A DNA stretch of 64,000 nt from Eleginops maclovinus (taxonomy: Eukaryota > Chordata > Actinopteri > Perciformes > Eleginopidae): NCBI RefSeq assembly GCF_036324505.1, contig NC_086370.1, forward strand, positions 17,634,600-17,698,599, read 5' to 3'. The translations under genes and the position numbers were made by a program. The notes under the pieces are model-generated. The model was not told the DNA's origin, did not search any database, and saw only the letters and a program-made list of their open reading frames with translations. Below are positions 1 to 13,260 of the stretch, piece by piece (position 1 is the stretch's first letter; each line of letters begins with the position of its first letter).

Positions 1-3000
1 GTTTTTCTTGTTAAAATGTGTGCATTTTGTGAAGCTGGCCCAGCTGGTTCCTAAATGTGTGTAAAAATATGTTAATGTGCTTTTTCTGTTTCGTGTATTG
101 TCGTACTTTATGTTCTCATCAGTGTTTTTACATATACAGTAAATATTGCACGCTGGACAGATGGGCGCTGCATGGGTGTGATCGAAGGAGACCTGAACCC
201 TGTTGTCCTGATGGCCAGTACAAACCCAACAAATACCGTGAGACTTGAAGGCTCTGCTCAGAGGTCAACACATGTCCGAGCTGGCACCAGCACACACTGA
301 ACAGATGTGTTATTCAAACCTGGGGACAAATAGCATCTCAGCAAAGTGCTTTATTCTCTCTTAAAGTAGCGTCACAGCTTTTGGGTTGGTTATTTAATCC
401 TCAAATAGCGCTCTGATATTACAATCTCTCCTTTATTTGAGTATGGAAATAAAATTAACATCATACTGCAGCTCTTGTTCATATCTTATATTCAGTTATC
501 AAAAGAGATTACAATTAGTTAGCCTGACTTGCTAACAATCATACATCAACATCTGTTGAATCCTCACCAGCTCTCTTCAGGCTGTGTATCACTTCCTAAT
601 CACAACATAACATAGTACACCACGTTTATATTCAAGTCAAAATGGTAAAGTTCCTTCTGAAAATCTTTGCAAACTCTTGTAAGATTGCCCAATTAACTAT
701 TACAACCTTCACCAACTCAAAAGAAAAATGCTAATTAAACATTACCCTCTAGACATGCCTTGTCATCCGTCTTTTTTAATGTTATCAATGTATCCACAAT
801 ATCGTGTATAGTATTGATGCCACAAAACAACAAAAAAGTAGTGCCCATGTCAGGTACAATACTTTTTGCTAACAATGCTACCATGGACTTTATAGATGCC
901 AAATTGGCAGATGCGAAAGTGATCAGTGATGACACAAAGTATTATGATCATTTCCTGAAAATCTCTCTTAACTACTTTCTGTTTTTAAAAGGTGTGTCCA
1001 TTATAGAGGCAGTAGTAATTAATAAAGGGAATGATTTGAGTCCTGGAGAAAAACGGATGTAGGGAGCCCTATAAAATAAAACCTATTCCTTCTTTTTTCA
1101 TACTCAAGCAAAAAGTCACAATAACACAAAGAATACATGCGCTGATTTCTTAGTGTAAAAAAACAGATTGACCATTGACAGTTTGTTTTTCTCTGGCAGT
1201 TTTTAATCCCTCACTGTACCTCTCACAGTGTCTCCACAGGAGGGGAGAAAATTGACAGCAGCTTTGATGGATGACCTCCAGTCAGCTCTCCTTCACCATC
1301 TCCTCCTCTCTCCGTCCCTCTACTCTGGCTCTCCTTATTCTCTCCATGCATAACACAGCATCCCCTGGGCAGACTCGGACAGGGGGTCGGTCTAGGAGGC
1401 CAGACCCGGAAACAAAGCTCTCTCTACCATTCGAATGCCCTCCCCCCAGGCCCCTGTCCTCCAGGGAGAGTGCGCCACTGTTAATCAGCTGCTAATGAGG
1501 AAACAGACCTTCATTCAATGCTAACATCAAGACAGATGGACGCACACGACATGTTGGTTTTACACTTCCTACTGATATGGCGGATGAGATTGGAGAAATA
1601 CTGTGATTGGTCCGTGTGGCTGGATTAAGAGGCCTTGGATTGATTGGTAGTGATTTTAGGTGCTATTTTTAAGAATTGAAGTAATTGAGTTGGTAAAGGC
1701 TAGCAGGTTTTTCTTAATGTCTTTTTCCTTTCTTTTGCAGTTGTATTGCACAAAAAAAACCCAGAGATAAACAGTATGTGGGATTAGCACATCCAAAACA
1801 ATGTAGGCCTACGTGTGCTGAAACCAAGGCAAAAAGCACACAAAAGAGCTGCACAATGAACAATTAAATCATTAAATGTGCAGCGTTTGAATCTGATCGT
1901 TCTCAATCTTGCAGATCATAATCAAGCATTTATTGCTTGTTCTTTGAGGTGGTTATTTTCTCAATGCATGTTGAATATTTTAGTTTGATCAAAATGTTGC
2001 ACAATTCAAATTGGTGCTAACTTTTAATCAATGTGCAGATTTTATAACCAGGGCTAATGTTGTTAGCCTTTTCTATACTTCATTGTGTCCTTTTCTATAC
2101 TAACAGCTACTACTAACAACTAAAAATGCTCTATTAACAGAAATACGTTTTACAAATATATCTGCAGTCTGACTCGGACTCTGACATATGCCTTGATTCA
2201 GGATGATAGCAAAACTAAATAAAGTATAGGTGGATAAGATAGTGATGAACAGAAAATTGTCAACGACTGGTGGCAAAAGCAATTACACTACATCAATTAA
2301 CCTGCATTTGGTATGTATTTAAGTGTATGCCACAATCTGTTATTTCAATGAAAGCATATCGCATCACTGCATATTTTAACGACTGCTGAATCACAGTGTG
2401 TTTCCATGTGTGTCTTTGCCCTCACACACACTTTCTCCTCGCTGCAGCCTCCTTTCTCTCAGCTTGTTGGAGGAAGCAGCATGCTGTAAACTCTGCAGGC
2501 CAGATGTGATCCAAAGAGACAACTGATGGTATTAAAGACACCAACAGGACTAGGAAGTGTGCCTTTTCAAACTCTGCATTGTCTACAGTGGTCCATCAGT
2601 GCAACAGGAGGACTGACAGGAGGTCCGCACTTAAGTGGCACACTGGCATTTAAACCCCTTCCCCACTCTGAGGCACAGGAGGCCCATGCAGTGCTGTCTG
2701 TGCCGGGCAGGCCGCCTGGCTGTGTCTAACGGTGGGAGGTGTAACAGACAGGTATTCATATGGATCTCTTTCCAGTAGACCCCAGCAGAGAGCCTGGGGA
2801 CTGTTAATGGGCCTCTAACGGGATGACCAGCCCGGGGACGGCCCCCACCGACCCCCCAGCACTCACAGAGAAGAGGGGAAGATAACAGATGGAGGGGTCT
2901 CCCTGTTTGACGGACAGTAGGAGAAACAGGGGGTGGAGCAGGGGGTGAGTGGCAGCTCTTGGTGGGGCATCAGCAAGTGACACATCAGGGAAAGTTTTTC

Positions 3001-4226
3001 TTTCATAGTCACGTGTTATTTTAGTTTGACAAGTATTATACAAGTTGCTCATCAATATTTTGAGAAGTGAGCACTTGTACTTGTAATTGTCTGTCTGTTT
3101 CATGTCTGTTTTTACTAGTACAAAACAAATTGCTTGTTTAGATTAAATAATTTCATTACATTTGATTGAATTGAAATGAATTGCTGGTAATGCTGTAAAT
3201 ACATTACATTTCAGATACTGTTTCAGTACCATTGGTATCATTTGCCAGTTTTCTACTTGTGTTTTATCTCTCCAGTACCGTTTTAGTTTTTCAATTTGTG
3301 CATTTCTACAACCAGATTCAGACATAAGCATAGTTCGAGTGAAACTCCACTGTCTGTTTACAAGTTGTCGGAAAATGCAAAAAGTAAAAAAAAAGGCCTT
3401 AATTGATGTGACGCTGTGATGCTGAGTCAGCATTAGTCGGGCTGCTGGGGAAAAACCTTTGGAGTGTGGAGGTAAGGATAACTTTAGCTTACCCTCTTTC
3501 TGTAGCCAACTGTTCATGTCTCTAGGCTTCATTAGGCACTGGCATCTTTCACCAAGTCCAGGTCAAGTTAGGTGAGGTGGCATTGTGGGTAATGTAAGTA
3601 CAACATTTGGTAAAGGACTAAAAATGTATAGAGAAAAAGCCCCCAAAAATGCAGTATCTGAGATTCTATTGCATTAGGAAATCAATGTAAAACCTTTCTC
3701 TTTTGCGTAAATATTTTTCTCAGCAAGTATAAATGTAGTTTTATGTGTTGTATTGCATCTGAAAAACTGTGAAAAAGTGTTGTGTGCTGCTCCTTGACTG
3801 CAACAGGGTTGTGCATGACTTGGCCGTTCTCCCTGGTGGAAGTTAGTGTCATGGTTACCAGCTGCTGGATTCCAGTGCAGCATCCAGCGGCTATTAGCAC
3901 AGCATCTGCTGCCGCTGACATTCTCAATACAGCAAATCAGAGCAGTGCTGCTTTTATGACACTGTACTGGAGAGAAAGATTGCTGCACAAAATCAACTTT
4001 TCCTTAGTTAAGCAGAGCAGGAATGTGTGTTTATGTGTATGTATATTATCATAATTTATAGTAACTTGGATTAAGATTCAGATCCAAACATGTACTAGGG
4101 CTGGCACTTTTCATTTTGAATTCAACATTTTGTTTAAACATTGAACAAGAAAAGGCCGTGTTTTTAAGTGTTTTTGGTTCTACATCGTAGATTGCAAAAA
4201 TAATCAAAGCTTTTTGCCTTACTCTT

Positions 4227-4264
<38 letters not shown>

Positions 4265-4265
4265 C
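4227..4265. repeat. (CAA)n trinucleotide microsatellite
   Basis: About 12–13 uninterrupted CAA units in non-coding DNA. The leucine run it gives on the minus strand is an artefact. Confidence 0.95.
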
Positions 4266-4817
4266 CATATATCTGAGGGACTACAGTACCTATCTTGCCA
4301 CCAAATTAAGCACCAGAAATCAGTGGATCAATGTCAAGTGTACAATTTGGTCTGACTACTTTTTGTCACATTAATCCTTAGTATCGTCGCCAGATGATAG
4401 AACCAATGGTGTTTTTTGGTCAATTAACAGTCAAAATGGCAGAAATAACAAAAGATGAAAAAAAGTAATAACTTTTCAGTCAGTATTTTCTACACTCAAC
4501 ATAACAACAAACATTATCATTGTGATTATTATCGTCTTTTATAAGGAAACAAAAATCTACAGTTCATTATGGTGTCAAGCCACAATTTGTTCAATCCTCC
4601 AAAAGAACCAAATTAAATACGGGAAATTATAATTAAACTTCCAATCATTTTGGGGAGAGCTTACTCTGAAAATGTGTGTTGGTTTCCCCTTGTTTGGTTG
4701 ATCATTTTATTTACAGAACTTTGCTATGATGTGCAGTAAAAATCTACTTATTCTTTGAAATATGCCGTAGTCAAGCATGAAATTACTCTCTGGTAGCAGA
4801 AGGGTTCCTCTCTCTCA

Positions 4818-4939
<122 letters not shown>

Positions 4940-5052
4940 AAACCTCTGATTAAAGCGAGACACACAAGATTCAAATATTGCAGATGTTTAACAAAATGTA
5001 ATGACATGTATGAATTTGAAGATTATTGTTTCTACTCCACTACTACCTACTG

Positions 5053-5188
<136 letters not shown>

Positions 5189-6543
5189 CTCCCCCGGCCT
5201 ATTCCTGTGTCCTGTCTGATTGGGTGAGGTCTCGAGGGAGTCATTAAGTACAAAGCGTTAACATCTGCCAGACATTACCGAGCCAGAGCAGTTTTGATTT
5301 GTCCATATGATGACTCTGGTCCATACAGACGTTTGGTGTGTGTGTGGGTGTGTATGTGTGTGTGTGTGTTCCTAGTTTCCCACTGCTGCTGTCACTTCTG
5401 GTTTCACACCCATGATAATGCCTGTTTATAATTAGAGCTGTGCTTTCCTCGTGTGTTTCCCTCTCCTCGCCAGTGCTGTGTTCACACTTCTTAGCTTTGC
5501 CAAGCAGCCAACGATGGCCGTCTCTAGAGCAAAACGGTTTCCATTGATTTGTCTAACGCCTTTCCATCTATAAGGATGCTGCTGCTGCTGCTGCATATGA
5601 GGCTACTATTAAAATCTTAAATAATATGGTACAGTACAGTACATTGTCCTCAAAATATTACACAAAGAATTGCACAGGTCTTTTTATGCTGCTTTCAGGG
5701 GTGACTGGACTGAGATACTGAATCTGAAGCTGTTTCAACCTCTAACTTAGCTTAGCTTTAAGACTGGCTCTGTTGTGTAGGCATAGTTGCTGGACTTGCA
5801 CATGAACTGTATTTACAGCATATAACTTAACCCTAAAACCACAAAATGTCATTTTTTGTTTTCTGTTTGTGAACTATGAAGATAAAAAGGATATTTCATG
5901 TAAATAGGGGAACTTTAGGTGTTTGGTTTATTTTTTACTTTGGACAGCATCAAGCTGTTTCCATGTGACTTCCAGTGTTAATGCTAAGTTCGGCTAACCG
6001 TCTCTTGGACCCTTGCAGCTTACAGTCTATTCCTTAAAACCTGCTTTGTTAAGGGAAATTCCCTGAAAATAAGCTTTAGTTACTGAAGGCAACTTAGCTC
6101 AAATGGTCATTTTGCTTTATGACAGGAAAATTGTACTTATGTTGGTTTGGTGATACATTTATTGACAGTATACATAAAATACTCAAACTTTGTTGGTTAA
6201 AACGATAAATACCTCAATTGTTTTACCTGTTGTCTTAACAGTAGATCAACCTCAATTAAAAAATGTTTTTTCCACGTCTGCCCTGGAAAATACTGGAAAA
6301 TGTGAACTAAAAACTGGACAATTAAATCAGAAATGTTATGGGGTTTTTGTGTTAGGTCTCCATAGGTCTAGCTTGTTTGTGTTTCATTGCTTTTATGCTT
6401 ATTTGTATTTTATGCATTCATATATCCAATATTAAATATCTCTTGGTGTGTTTTTATTGGCTACTAAAAGGTGAGTTTCCCTCAGAGAGACAGTAACATG
6501 AAGTGAAATTAAGTGAAGTGACACAATTTTTTCATATGTAGAT

Positions 6544-6545
<2 letters not shown>

Positions 6546-6600
<55 letters not shown>

Positions 6601-6606
6601 CACGCA
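6546..6606. repeat. (AC)n microsatellite with GC interruptions
   Basis: An AC tract with two ACGC interruptions near its right end, which suggests it is older and more stable than the perfect tracts. Confidence 0.95.
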
Positions 6607-7949
6607 CTGATATCCGAGATGAAACAAATGTGTTATCTCGGCCTTTCAACACCCCGTCCAGAACGTCAGAACGTGTTGACGCATTATTTACATGTTTGTT
6701 TGTTCTCCAACAAGCTGTCTGGGTGTTGTTAACGTTGATATTGATCAAAATCACCAACTGTGATGGAGTCCACCTGGCAGCGCCATCAATGAGGTCCAAA
6801 CGTGCCAGCTGAATCCAGGCCAAAGGGAGGAGGCTAATGTCTGCTTTAACTTCAGCGCCAACTAACAGAGAGGGTTCGGTAGCGGGCTAACGCCTGGGTT
6901 AACAGCACTGCCAGATCACATACTCAGACACAGACCTGAGGAAAGGTTTGAAATCCTCAGAGAAACCCTAAAAGTGATTGAGTTTCTTTGTTGAAGACCT
7001 TTTCAAATATACTTTTATCAGGTCAGCTGGCATGTGGAAGTGTAACATCTGGACAGAGAGAGACCAGTGGAGAGGTGTAATATATACGTTACTTCTGCTG
7101 CCAACTGATGCACGATAGACAAGAAGAAGGTTAGATTGGCTGTAGGGTGTAAACGTGTGTCGATGCCAAACCACGTACCTCCGGTTTGAGGGGTGTAATG
7201 TCTCTTTTTAAACTGCTGCCAACAAAGATGCTTGTTCCATTACCAAAGGCCTCTTTTTCAGTTCAGCTACAAAAGAAAGAAAAGCTCAAAAGAAGGGTCA
7301 CGTCAGGCAGTCATTCAGTCACTTTAAAACAATGTTTGCATTGTGCGAAACCTCTAAGAAGTTAAAAAAATAACATTTAAATGCTGTTTCAAATGCTAGA
7401 TTAAAAAAAATATTAATAACTTTCTTGTATTTCTGTTAGGCTATGACACCAAATGGGTTTATTTGCTTAGTGTGAATTGTATTTAAATGTCTTAGATGGT
7501 TTTATCAACTGGATGGTATTCTTCACCACACTGTAATGATAGCAACAGCACTGTTTTGACTGCTTAGCCAGTTAACAGTGAATGGTAAAATTGATCCAAA
7601 CAATAGGTGAGGACAAACTAACTCGTAAAAATTGGATGATTTGAACACAGCTCCTTACAGCTGTTGTACAGATGTGATATTAAATCGGAGATGATAGCTA
7701 GCTTCAAATCCATGTTTAGAATAAAGACAGGCAGGAGAAAACAGATAGATAAAGGCAGCTGGCACACACTAAGATCATTTAAAAATCTTAACAGATGTTG
7801 AAAATGTGATACAACACAATTCAATTTATGATAACCACATGTTATGAATTAACAATGCGCTTTAAATTCTGCGTGGAGAGCCTCTACATCGCAAAAACAT
7901 GCACCAAACAGAAACCACAAGCTAACAAGGTACCGGGATACTAAAACAC

Positions 7950-8128
7950 TTAGATCTCGCGGTATCTCCCGCGATCAAACGGGATTCTGGAATAAAAAAA
8001 ACATGGCGGAAACCGGGCCAGTGTAACGCGGTAGTTTTTGAACTTTCTTTGACTGTCAACTCACTAAAATAGAATAAATATGAACGAAATAATGGACATG
8101 GTGTGAACACGGGCTTTAAATGTTACAG
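7950..8128 (+). promoter_or_regulatory. Candidate orphan promoter and first exon
   Basis: Within AT-rich DNA there is a short CG-containing island. It holds an imperfect inverted repeat around TCTCGCGG...CCCGCGA (7955–7974), then ATGGCGG in an AACATGGCGG context (8003–8009) that resembles the YY1 element found just inside housekeeping first exons. A good splice-donor sequence, ACAG/GTGAGT, follows with the cut after 8128. The ATG in the YY1-like site opens a frame of only seven codons before a stop, and later ATGs also stop quickly, so a coding role for this exon is unlikely. It could be the start of a non-coding RNA or the 5' UTR exon of a gene further right. No matching acceptor was identified. 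Confidence 0.3.
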
Positions 8129-8237
8129 GTGAGTAGAATCATAAACACATCGTCTACCTTTTGTTTCTATGGCATTTACCTGCGGTTTGTCGCTCTTCCT
8201 ACCTAGGTCTGCTTGGTTCCCAATTGCCTGTCGTTCT

Positions 8238-8661
8238 GCTTCTTGGTACTTCTAGCCCACTACAATTCAGATGTAAATAGTGTACTTTTTCTTCCCAAAA
8301 TGTATTTAGTATCTTTAGTTACCTTGCAGATGTGGATATACAATGTGAAGTATAATCAACACTTAAATAAGACTAGTTACACCTGGAGTAACATTCACAA
8401 GCTACCCTGCAGTATGCAAAATGAATAAAACTACTGCACCCTTTCCAGCTTTGATAAACACAATGCATCAACACAACAACAATCTGCAGAATCAGTACTT
8501 TCACTTTTGGTACTTTAAGTACATGTTGATGCCAATACTTTTGTACTGTTATTTGATCAACATTTTGACTGTAGGACTTTTACTTATAACAGAGTATTCC
8601 TACACTCCAGTATTTCTGCTTTTACTTAAGTAAAAGATCTGAGTTTTTCTCCTACCTCTGT
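8238..8661 (+). mobile_element. Non-autonomous DNA transposon (MITE), teleost 'TACTTAAGTA' family
   Basis: This stretch carries the mix of TACTTT, ACTTAAGTA and AACAGAGTATT motifs shared with the copies at 29955–30352, 39945–40370, 40376–40869, 41555–41830 and 58200–58700. I recognise this as a very common short non-coding repeat of fish genomes. The left end is degraded. It lies just downstream of the candidate first exon at 7950–8128. Confidence 0.6.
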
Positions 8662-9449
8662 TTCTTTCTCACATTATTGTGCCTTTTTCAAAACAGAGGT
8701 TGCATATCAATGACTTAGCCTATCTGTGTCTATAAATAATAATAACCTTACATGATGGTTAACTACAGTAAACTGTTTAAGCCACAGGCATCAATTCACA
8801 TTGATGTGAAACCTGAGTTTGCAGTGTATTTTACTAGAATGGACATATACCAGTGTAGGAGAAAGAGAGCCTATTCAGGATTAGTTTGAAACCTTTCAAA
8901 TGCTGCCATTCTCTCTATCTGTTGAATGTTTTTGCCTCTGCTCCATTACTATCCCTTTTACCTGTTTTTTGTTCTTCTGTCAAGTCTTTTTATATTTGCT
9001 TCTCTTCTTGAATTAACTTGTGTTAAGTCACATTTGTTTGAAAGTGTCCACAATTAAATTACTTACATGCCAGGCAAACGCAGAGTGAGAATGTTTTTGC
9101 TTGAACAACTATCAATCTCTAAAAACATTCACTATATCAACCACAGAAGGATGTCATGTTGCCTTCAAAGCCAAAACAACTTGGTCCACATTCAAATTTC
9201 CCTTCATTCAGGAACTTTTTGTTGTGTGCCATGTTTTCATTTTGTCTTCAGTGAAGGAAAATAATCAAACAGGTTTTTTATTTCATTTTGGACTGGACCG
9301 TACAAAGAGGTGGACTGATCTCTCTATTTGTGTTGTCTGTTCTTGGCTTCAGTCGTGGCTCGTTCTCCTCATGACCATGTTTCACTTTGTCGCCCGACTC
9401 TTCCTGCTGAGAGGGGACTGTCACCCAGCGCTGTGCCAGGCCTGAAGCT

Positions 9450-9450
<1 letters not shown>

Positions 9451-9538
<88 letters not shown>
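9451..9538. repeat. (AC)n microsatellite, ~44 units
   Basis: A perfect AC tract. Overlapping open frames on both strands are repeat translations, not genes. Confidence 0.98.
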
Positions 9539-9540
<2 letters not shown>

Positions 9541-9969
9541 CAGACAGTCTTCTTTCTATCTCCCATATTTAAGAAAAGGAAAAAAAAGTTCTGCTGAGTT
9601 TTCCCTGTGTCATCTTGCCGAGAGACTCTTTTCTCTGGGCAGATTTGAAGCATGTGGTGGCCAGAGATTTAGATGGATATATCTCTCGCATTAACATCTG
9701 CTCCGCTGGCCTGCACCGCTATCTCCAGAAGGCCACCGCACACACACCCACCAACACATACTATAAACACACACATACACAACTACGCCACGGTTCATCC
9801 ATGGTTGACAATCAAGGACAGTTGGTTTTGAGCAGTGTCAGGACAGTTAGACTCTCACGGGGTGTCTCCAAACTACAGGCGACTGGCACACAGACAAACA
9901 CTCAGAGAGCACATTTACGGCCAAACACTGAACGCCATCTGTCAGTCACTGTAGGAGGACATTACTGCT

Positions 9970-9970
<1 letters not shown>

Positions 9971-10048
<78 letters not shown>
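9971..10048. repeat. (AC)n microsatellite, ~39 units
   Basis: A perfect AC tract about 430 bp to the right of the one at 9451. The intervening DNA is ordinary non-repetitive sequence. Confidence 0.98.
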
Positions 10049-10050
<2 letters not shown>

Positions 10051-10849
10051 TCTGTCTGGCTGAATCTGTATTTGTGACACAAAATTCACACCCAAACTGG
10101 CTTGTGTGTGCACACTAGTTTGTCTTCTTGTGCATATTTTGCCTGCTGTGTAAACACAGCATGTCCATTTTGTCAGGAATGTTGTCTGTGTTGTATTTCC
10201 TTCATTTTACATGGCCATCATTAATAACGTTGACAGTGATCATGCACGTGGTAATCTACTGGATGAAAAACGTTAAGTTTTTGCTTGCAAAAATAACCTG
10301 ATTGAATTTCTGTATTTAAAATGTATCAACAGCAAATTATACTTACAGAAGTCAAATTAAAGTAAGAACTGGATATTTAGGCGGCAACTACTGATCATTT
10401 TCTTTATCTCTTCTATATCTTTCTGATTAGTTGATTATATTTTAACTTTTAATTTAAGTAACTTACACATTATGTATCATAATAATCTCACTGTTAAAAA
10501 ATGTAAGTGGCAATTCTGATCCACCATCAGTAGTTCTGAAAGGACGTTTCCTTATTTCACAGCTGTATTTCTTTTATCAGTATCTGAATACCTTTTATTA
10601 GAGTTCAAATCCTCATCTGAAGTACTTCAAAAAAACACATACAAATGAATGATACTTAATTTGTTCTGCCACTTTATTTATTATATTTTCATATACTGAA
10701 AAATGACTTGACTCAAACTAACCTAAACAGCATAGTGGTATGTATATTTAGTTAAATATTCAATCATACGTATAACACCGAATCAAATTAACTTCATCTT
10801 GTTTCCATTGTGTTTCCAAGTCCCATGATAGCAGATGGAACAATAACAC

Positions 10850-11030
10850 ACACGGATGTCATTCTGCAGCCCCATCCTCTCACTTCCCGCGACCCTGCAT
10901 GGACAAAGGGAAGTGTCAACACCTCCTCTCTAACTGCACAATTAACATGCAAATGAGTCCGGTCGCTAATGGCGATAGCAAAGCGCTCTTATGATGGAAA
11001 TATGCTTTCTGTTTTGGCAGTATGGGTTAA
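10850..11030. promoter_or_regulatory. Candidate conserved non-coding element with an octamer-like site
   Basis: A non-repetitive block with ACAATTAACATGCAAATGAG (octamer ATGCAAAT beside a homeodomain-type ATTA core), followed by TCGCTAATGGCG and TTATGATGG. This mixture of POU and homeodomain sites is typical of developmental enhancers. It lies about 5 kb from olig3. Conservation could not be tested, so the call rests on motif density only. Confidence 0.3.
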
Positions 11031-11635
11031 ACATTAGTCTGTGGAATCAGCTGAGGACAGGAGGGCAGAGGGCCCCGAGGCTTCCCTGTGGGCAGGAAGG
11101 GAGAGAGGGATAGAAAGAGGTAGAGACAGAGAGAGGGAAAGGCCTCTGCACCTGCTTCACTGACTACAACACACACACACACACACACTGAGCACGACCA
11201 GGCAGTTATAATCAGCCTCGTTCAGGCTGTCAGCCTGCTCAATAACTTATCCCCTCAACTGCTTTTGTTCTAGCAGCAGCTCGGCTGATGCGGCCGCTTC
11301 CCCTTATTCAACTGACATTTATTTTCAATTGCTGCCCTCAGGCACCGGTCCTGCAGCCGCTCACTGACCGAGCAAGTAAACAAACCAGCAGTTCACACAC
11401 TTCAAACGTCAGGACTCTTCAGACTCAATGCAGCTACAATCTGCTGTTGCCATATCAGATGTTTACACAAACTCTGGAGCTTTAAAAGTATTAAATAGTC
11501 CTTAATTTTGTACATATGTGACACGAAAGCCGTTTATTTTAAGCTTTGTAAAGGTGTCATGGAGCTGGATCGCATTTTTACAAGTCAGGTTTTTTGCATA
11601 AAGGCAGCTTGGTCACAGAGACACGATGGAGGCCT

Positions 11636-11640
<5 letters not shown>

Positions 11641-11685
<45 letters not shown>
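11641..11685. repeat. (TG)n microsatellite, ~22 units
   Basis: A perfect TG tract in non-coding DNA. Confidence 0.97.
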
Positions 11686-11686
<1 letters not shown>

Positions 11687-12929
11687 GAGGCTGAACAATG
11701 CTTGGCTCTAAGTGATAAACCTCGATTAGCTCCCAGTAACAGGTGTGTGCTCTATAAAAGGACCAGTCGTTTGTCAAACCTCATGAAAAGAGGAGCTGAC
11801 GGCCACGAGTCCATTTAGTCATCGCTAACCAGTCTGAAAAGCCAAAACTCACTCTCTGAAGAAATGAAATCTTTTATCTGTCCTTCAGTATTATTTATAT
11901 GCAGTGTGGACAACTCTGTTTAAAGAAACTACATTCCCTGAAGCTGTGAAAACTAGACTGGTAAACTTGGGACACCTACGGTATTATAATTGTAGTTTCA
12001 GTTTGCAATTATTTCCAGTATTTTGCATATTTTCCCTTCCATTTGTAAGTCTTCTTAGGCACATTTTTTTCAGACAATTTTTTTGTGATACCACATTTTG
12101 ATTATATTCTGATGGGTGTTGTTAAGTTGCTGTCATTTGCACAATAAGATCACTAAAACAATTGTTGCAGTGGCAATAGTTTTGAACTAAAATCATTTAT
12201 TTTGGCACATTTATGATTTTTTTCACTCGTGATGTATCTTTTGAGATTGTGATGCCTGCTGCAGACTTTTCCAAAGCAGGATAAATAAAGAGAACGGCAA
12301 CAGAAAACAAATATAACTGTTTATTTTATTTTATTGCCAATGTAAAAGGTTGCTTAAATACCTGTGGAAACAACAAGTATTCGTGCATTTTAAAGCAGTT
12401 TTTCACAGCTTTCTGCCTTTCGATATTCTTTTCCCTTTTTAAATAGAATCAGTTTCACTTAGTTTCAGTTCTTATGTTGCATCATTATCAACAACGTTCT
12501 GTCTTTGCTGGGTATTTCTTAATGAAAACCAAGAATCTCAGTGGGATTTACATGATTATGTAAAGTATAAATAAAAATCAGAGTCTCATGAGGATAATGA
12601 CTGTGAACCCTGCTAGGAAGATAAGCCTCACCATTATGATAAACAGTAGTGGCAGAAAAATATATAATTCAATCACTGTTTGCAAGTGTTTGATTACTTT
12701 TTTCATTAACTTGTGGAGCTTTTGGCTTAATAAAGTGGGAAAATCTTTTAATTTCAGATTGCATGGCATAAATACTCCGGTTGCCATATGAGCATCGACC
12801 AAATTGTAAGATTTGCATTTGTAACGCAACAGAAAAGATAGGGATTTACATTAATCTCTTTAACATTCTACTGGCATGGTTTGCATGTGTCCTGTGCATG
12901 TTATTTGCATCTGCATGAGTGTATTGTGC

Positions 12930-13260
12930 ATTATGTTTTGGCTTACTTACAAGTGATCCCCCTGCATGAATGTAACCGTGCTTGATGGCAGCAGCAGCGG
13001 CAGCAGCAGCAGCAGTTGTAGCAGTTGTCTCAGCTTTCCTCGGCTCCTAATTAGCCAGAATTAAGAAGTATTTCTCGGCCCATTGAAGAGTCCATTTCCT
13101 TTGAAACCAGAGCATAATAAACCTTAAGTAATTACCCCAACTCATGACTATTAACTCGCAAACCGCCAGCTTCCCTTGACAACATCCTCCTCAGTGTTGT
13201 GTGGTTAAAAGGCCATTGCAGCTACCCAGCTATTTACATCCCATCTGGCAGCCTGCGAGC
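12930..13260. promoter_or_regulatory. Candidate conserved non-coding element
   Basis: A CAG/CGG-rich stretch (12990–13015) is followed by a non-repetitive block with CTAATTAGCC, CCAGAATTAAG, AAGTAATTAC and CTATTAACTC, several homeodomain-type TAAT cores on both strands. A second similar stretch follows at 13440–13600 (CAATTAACTTGTAATC). The position 2–3 kb beyond the olig3 3' end fits an enhancer (inference). Confidence 0.3.

Noticed and set aside
735..1062. Overlapping open frames on both strands (66 and 100 residues)
   Set aside because: AT-rich, no motif, no splice or promoter context, and both strands open at once, as expected by chance.
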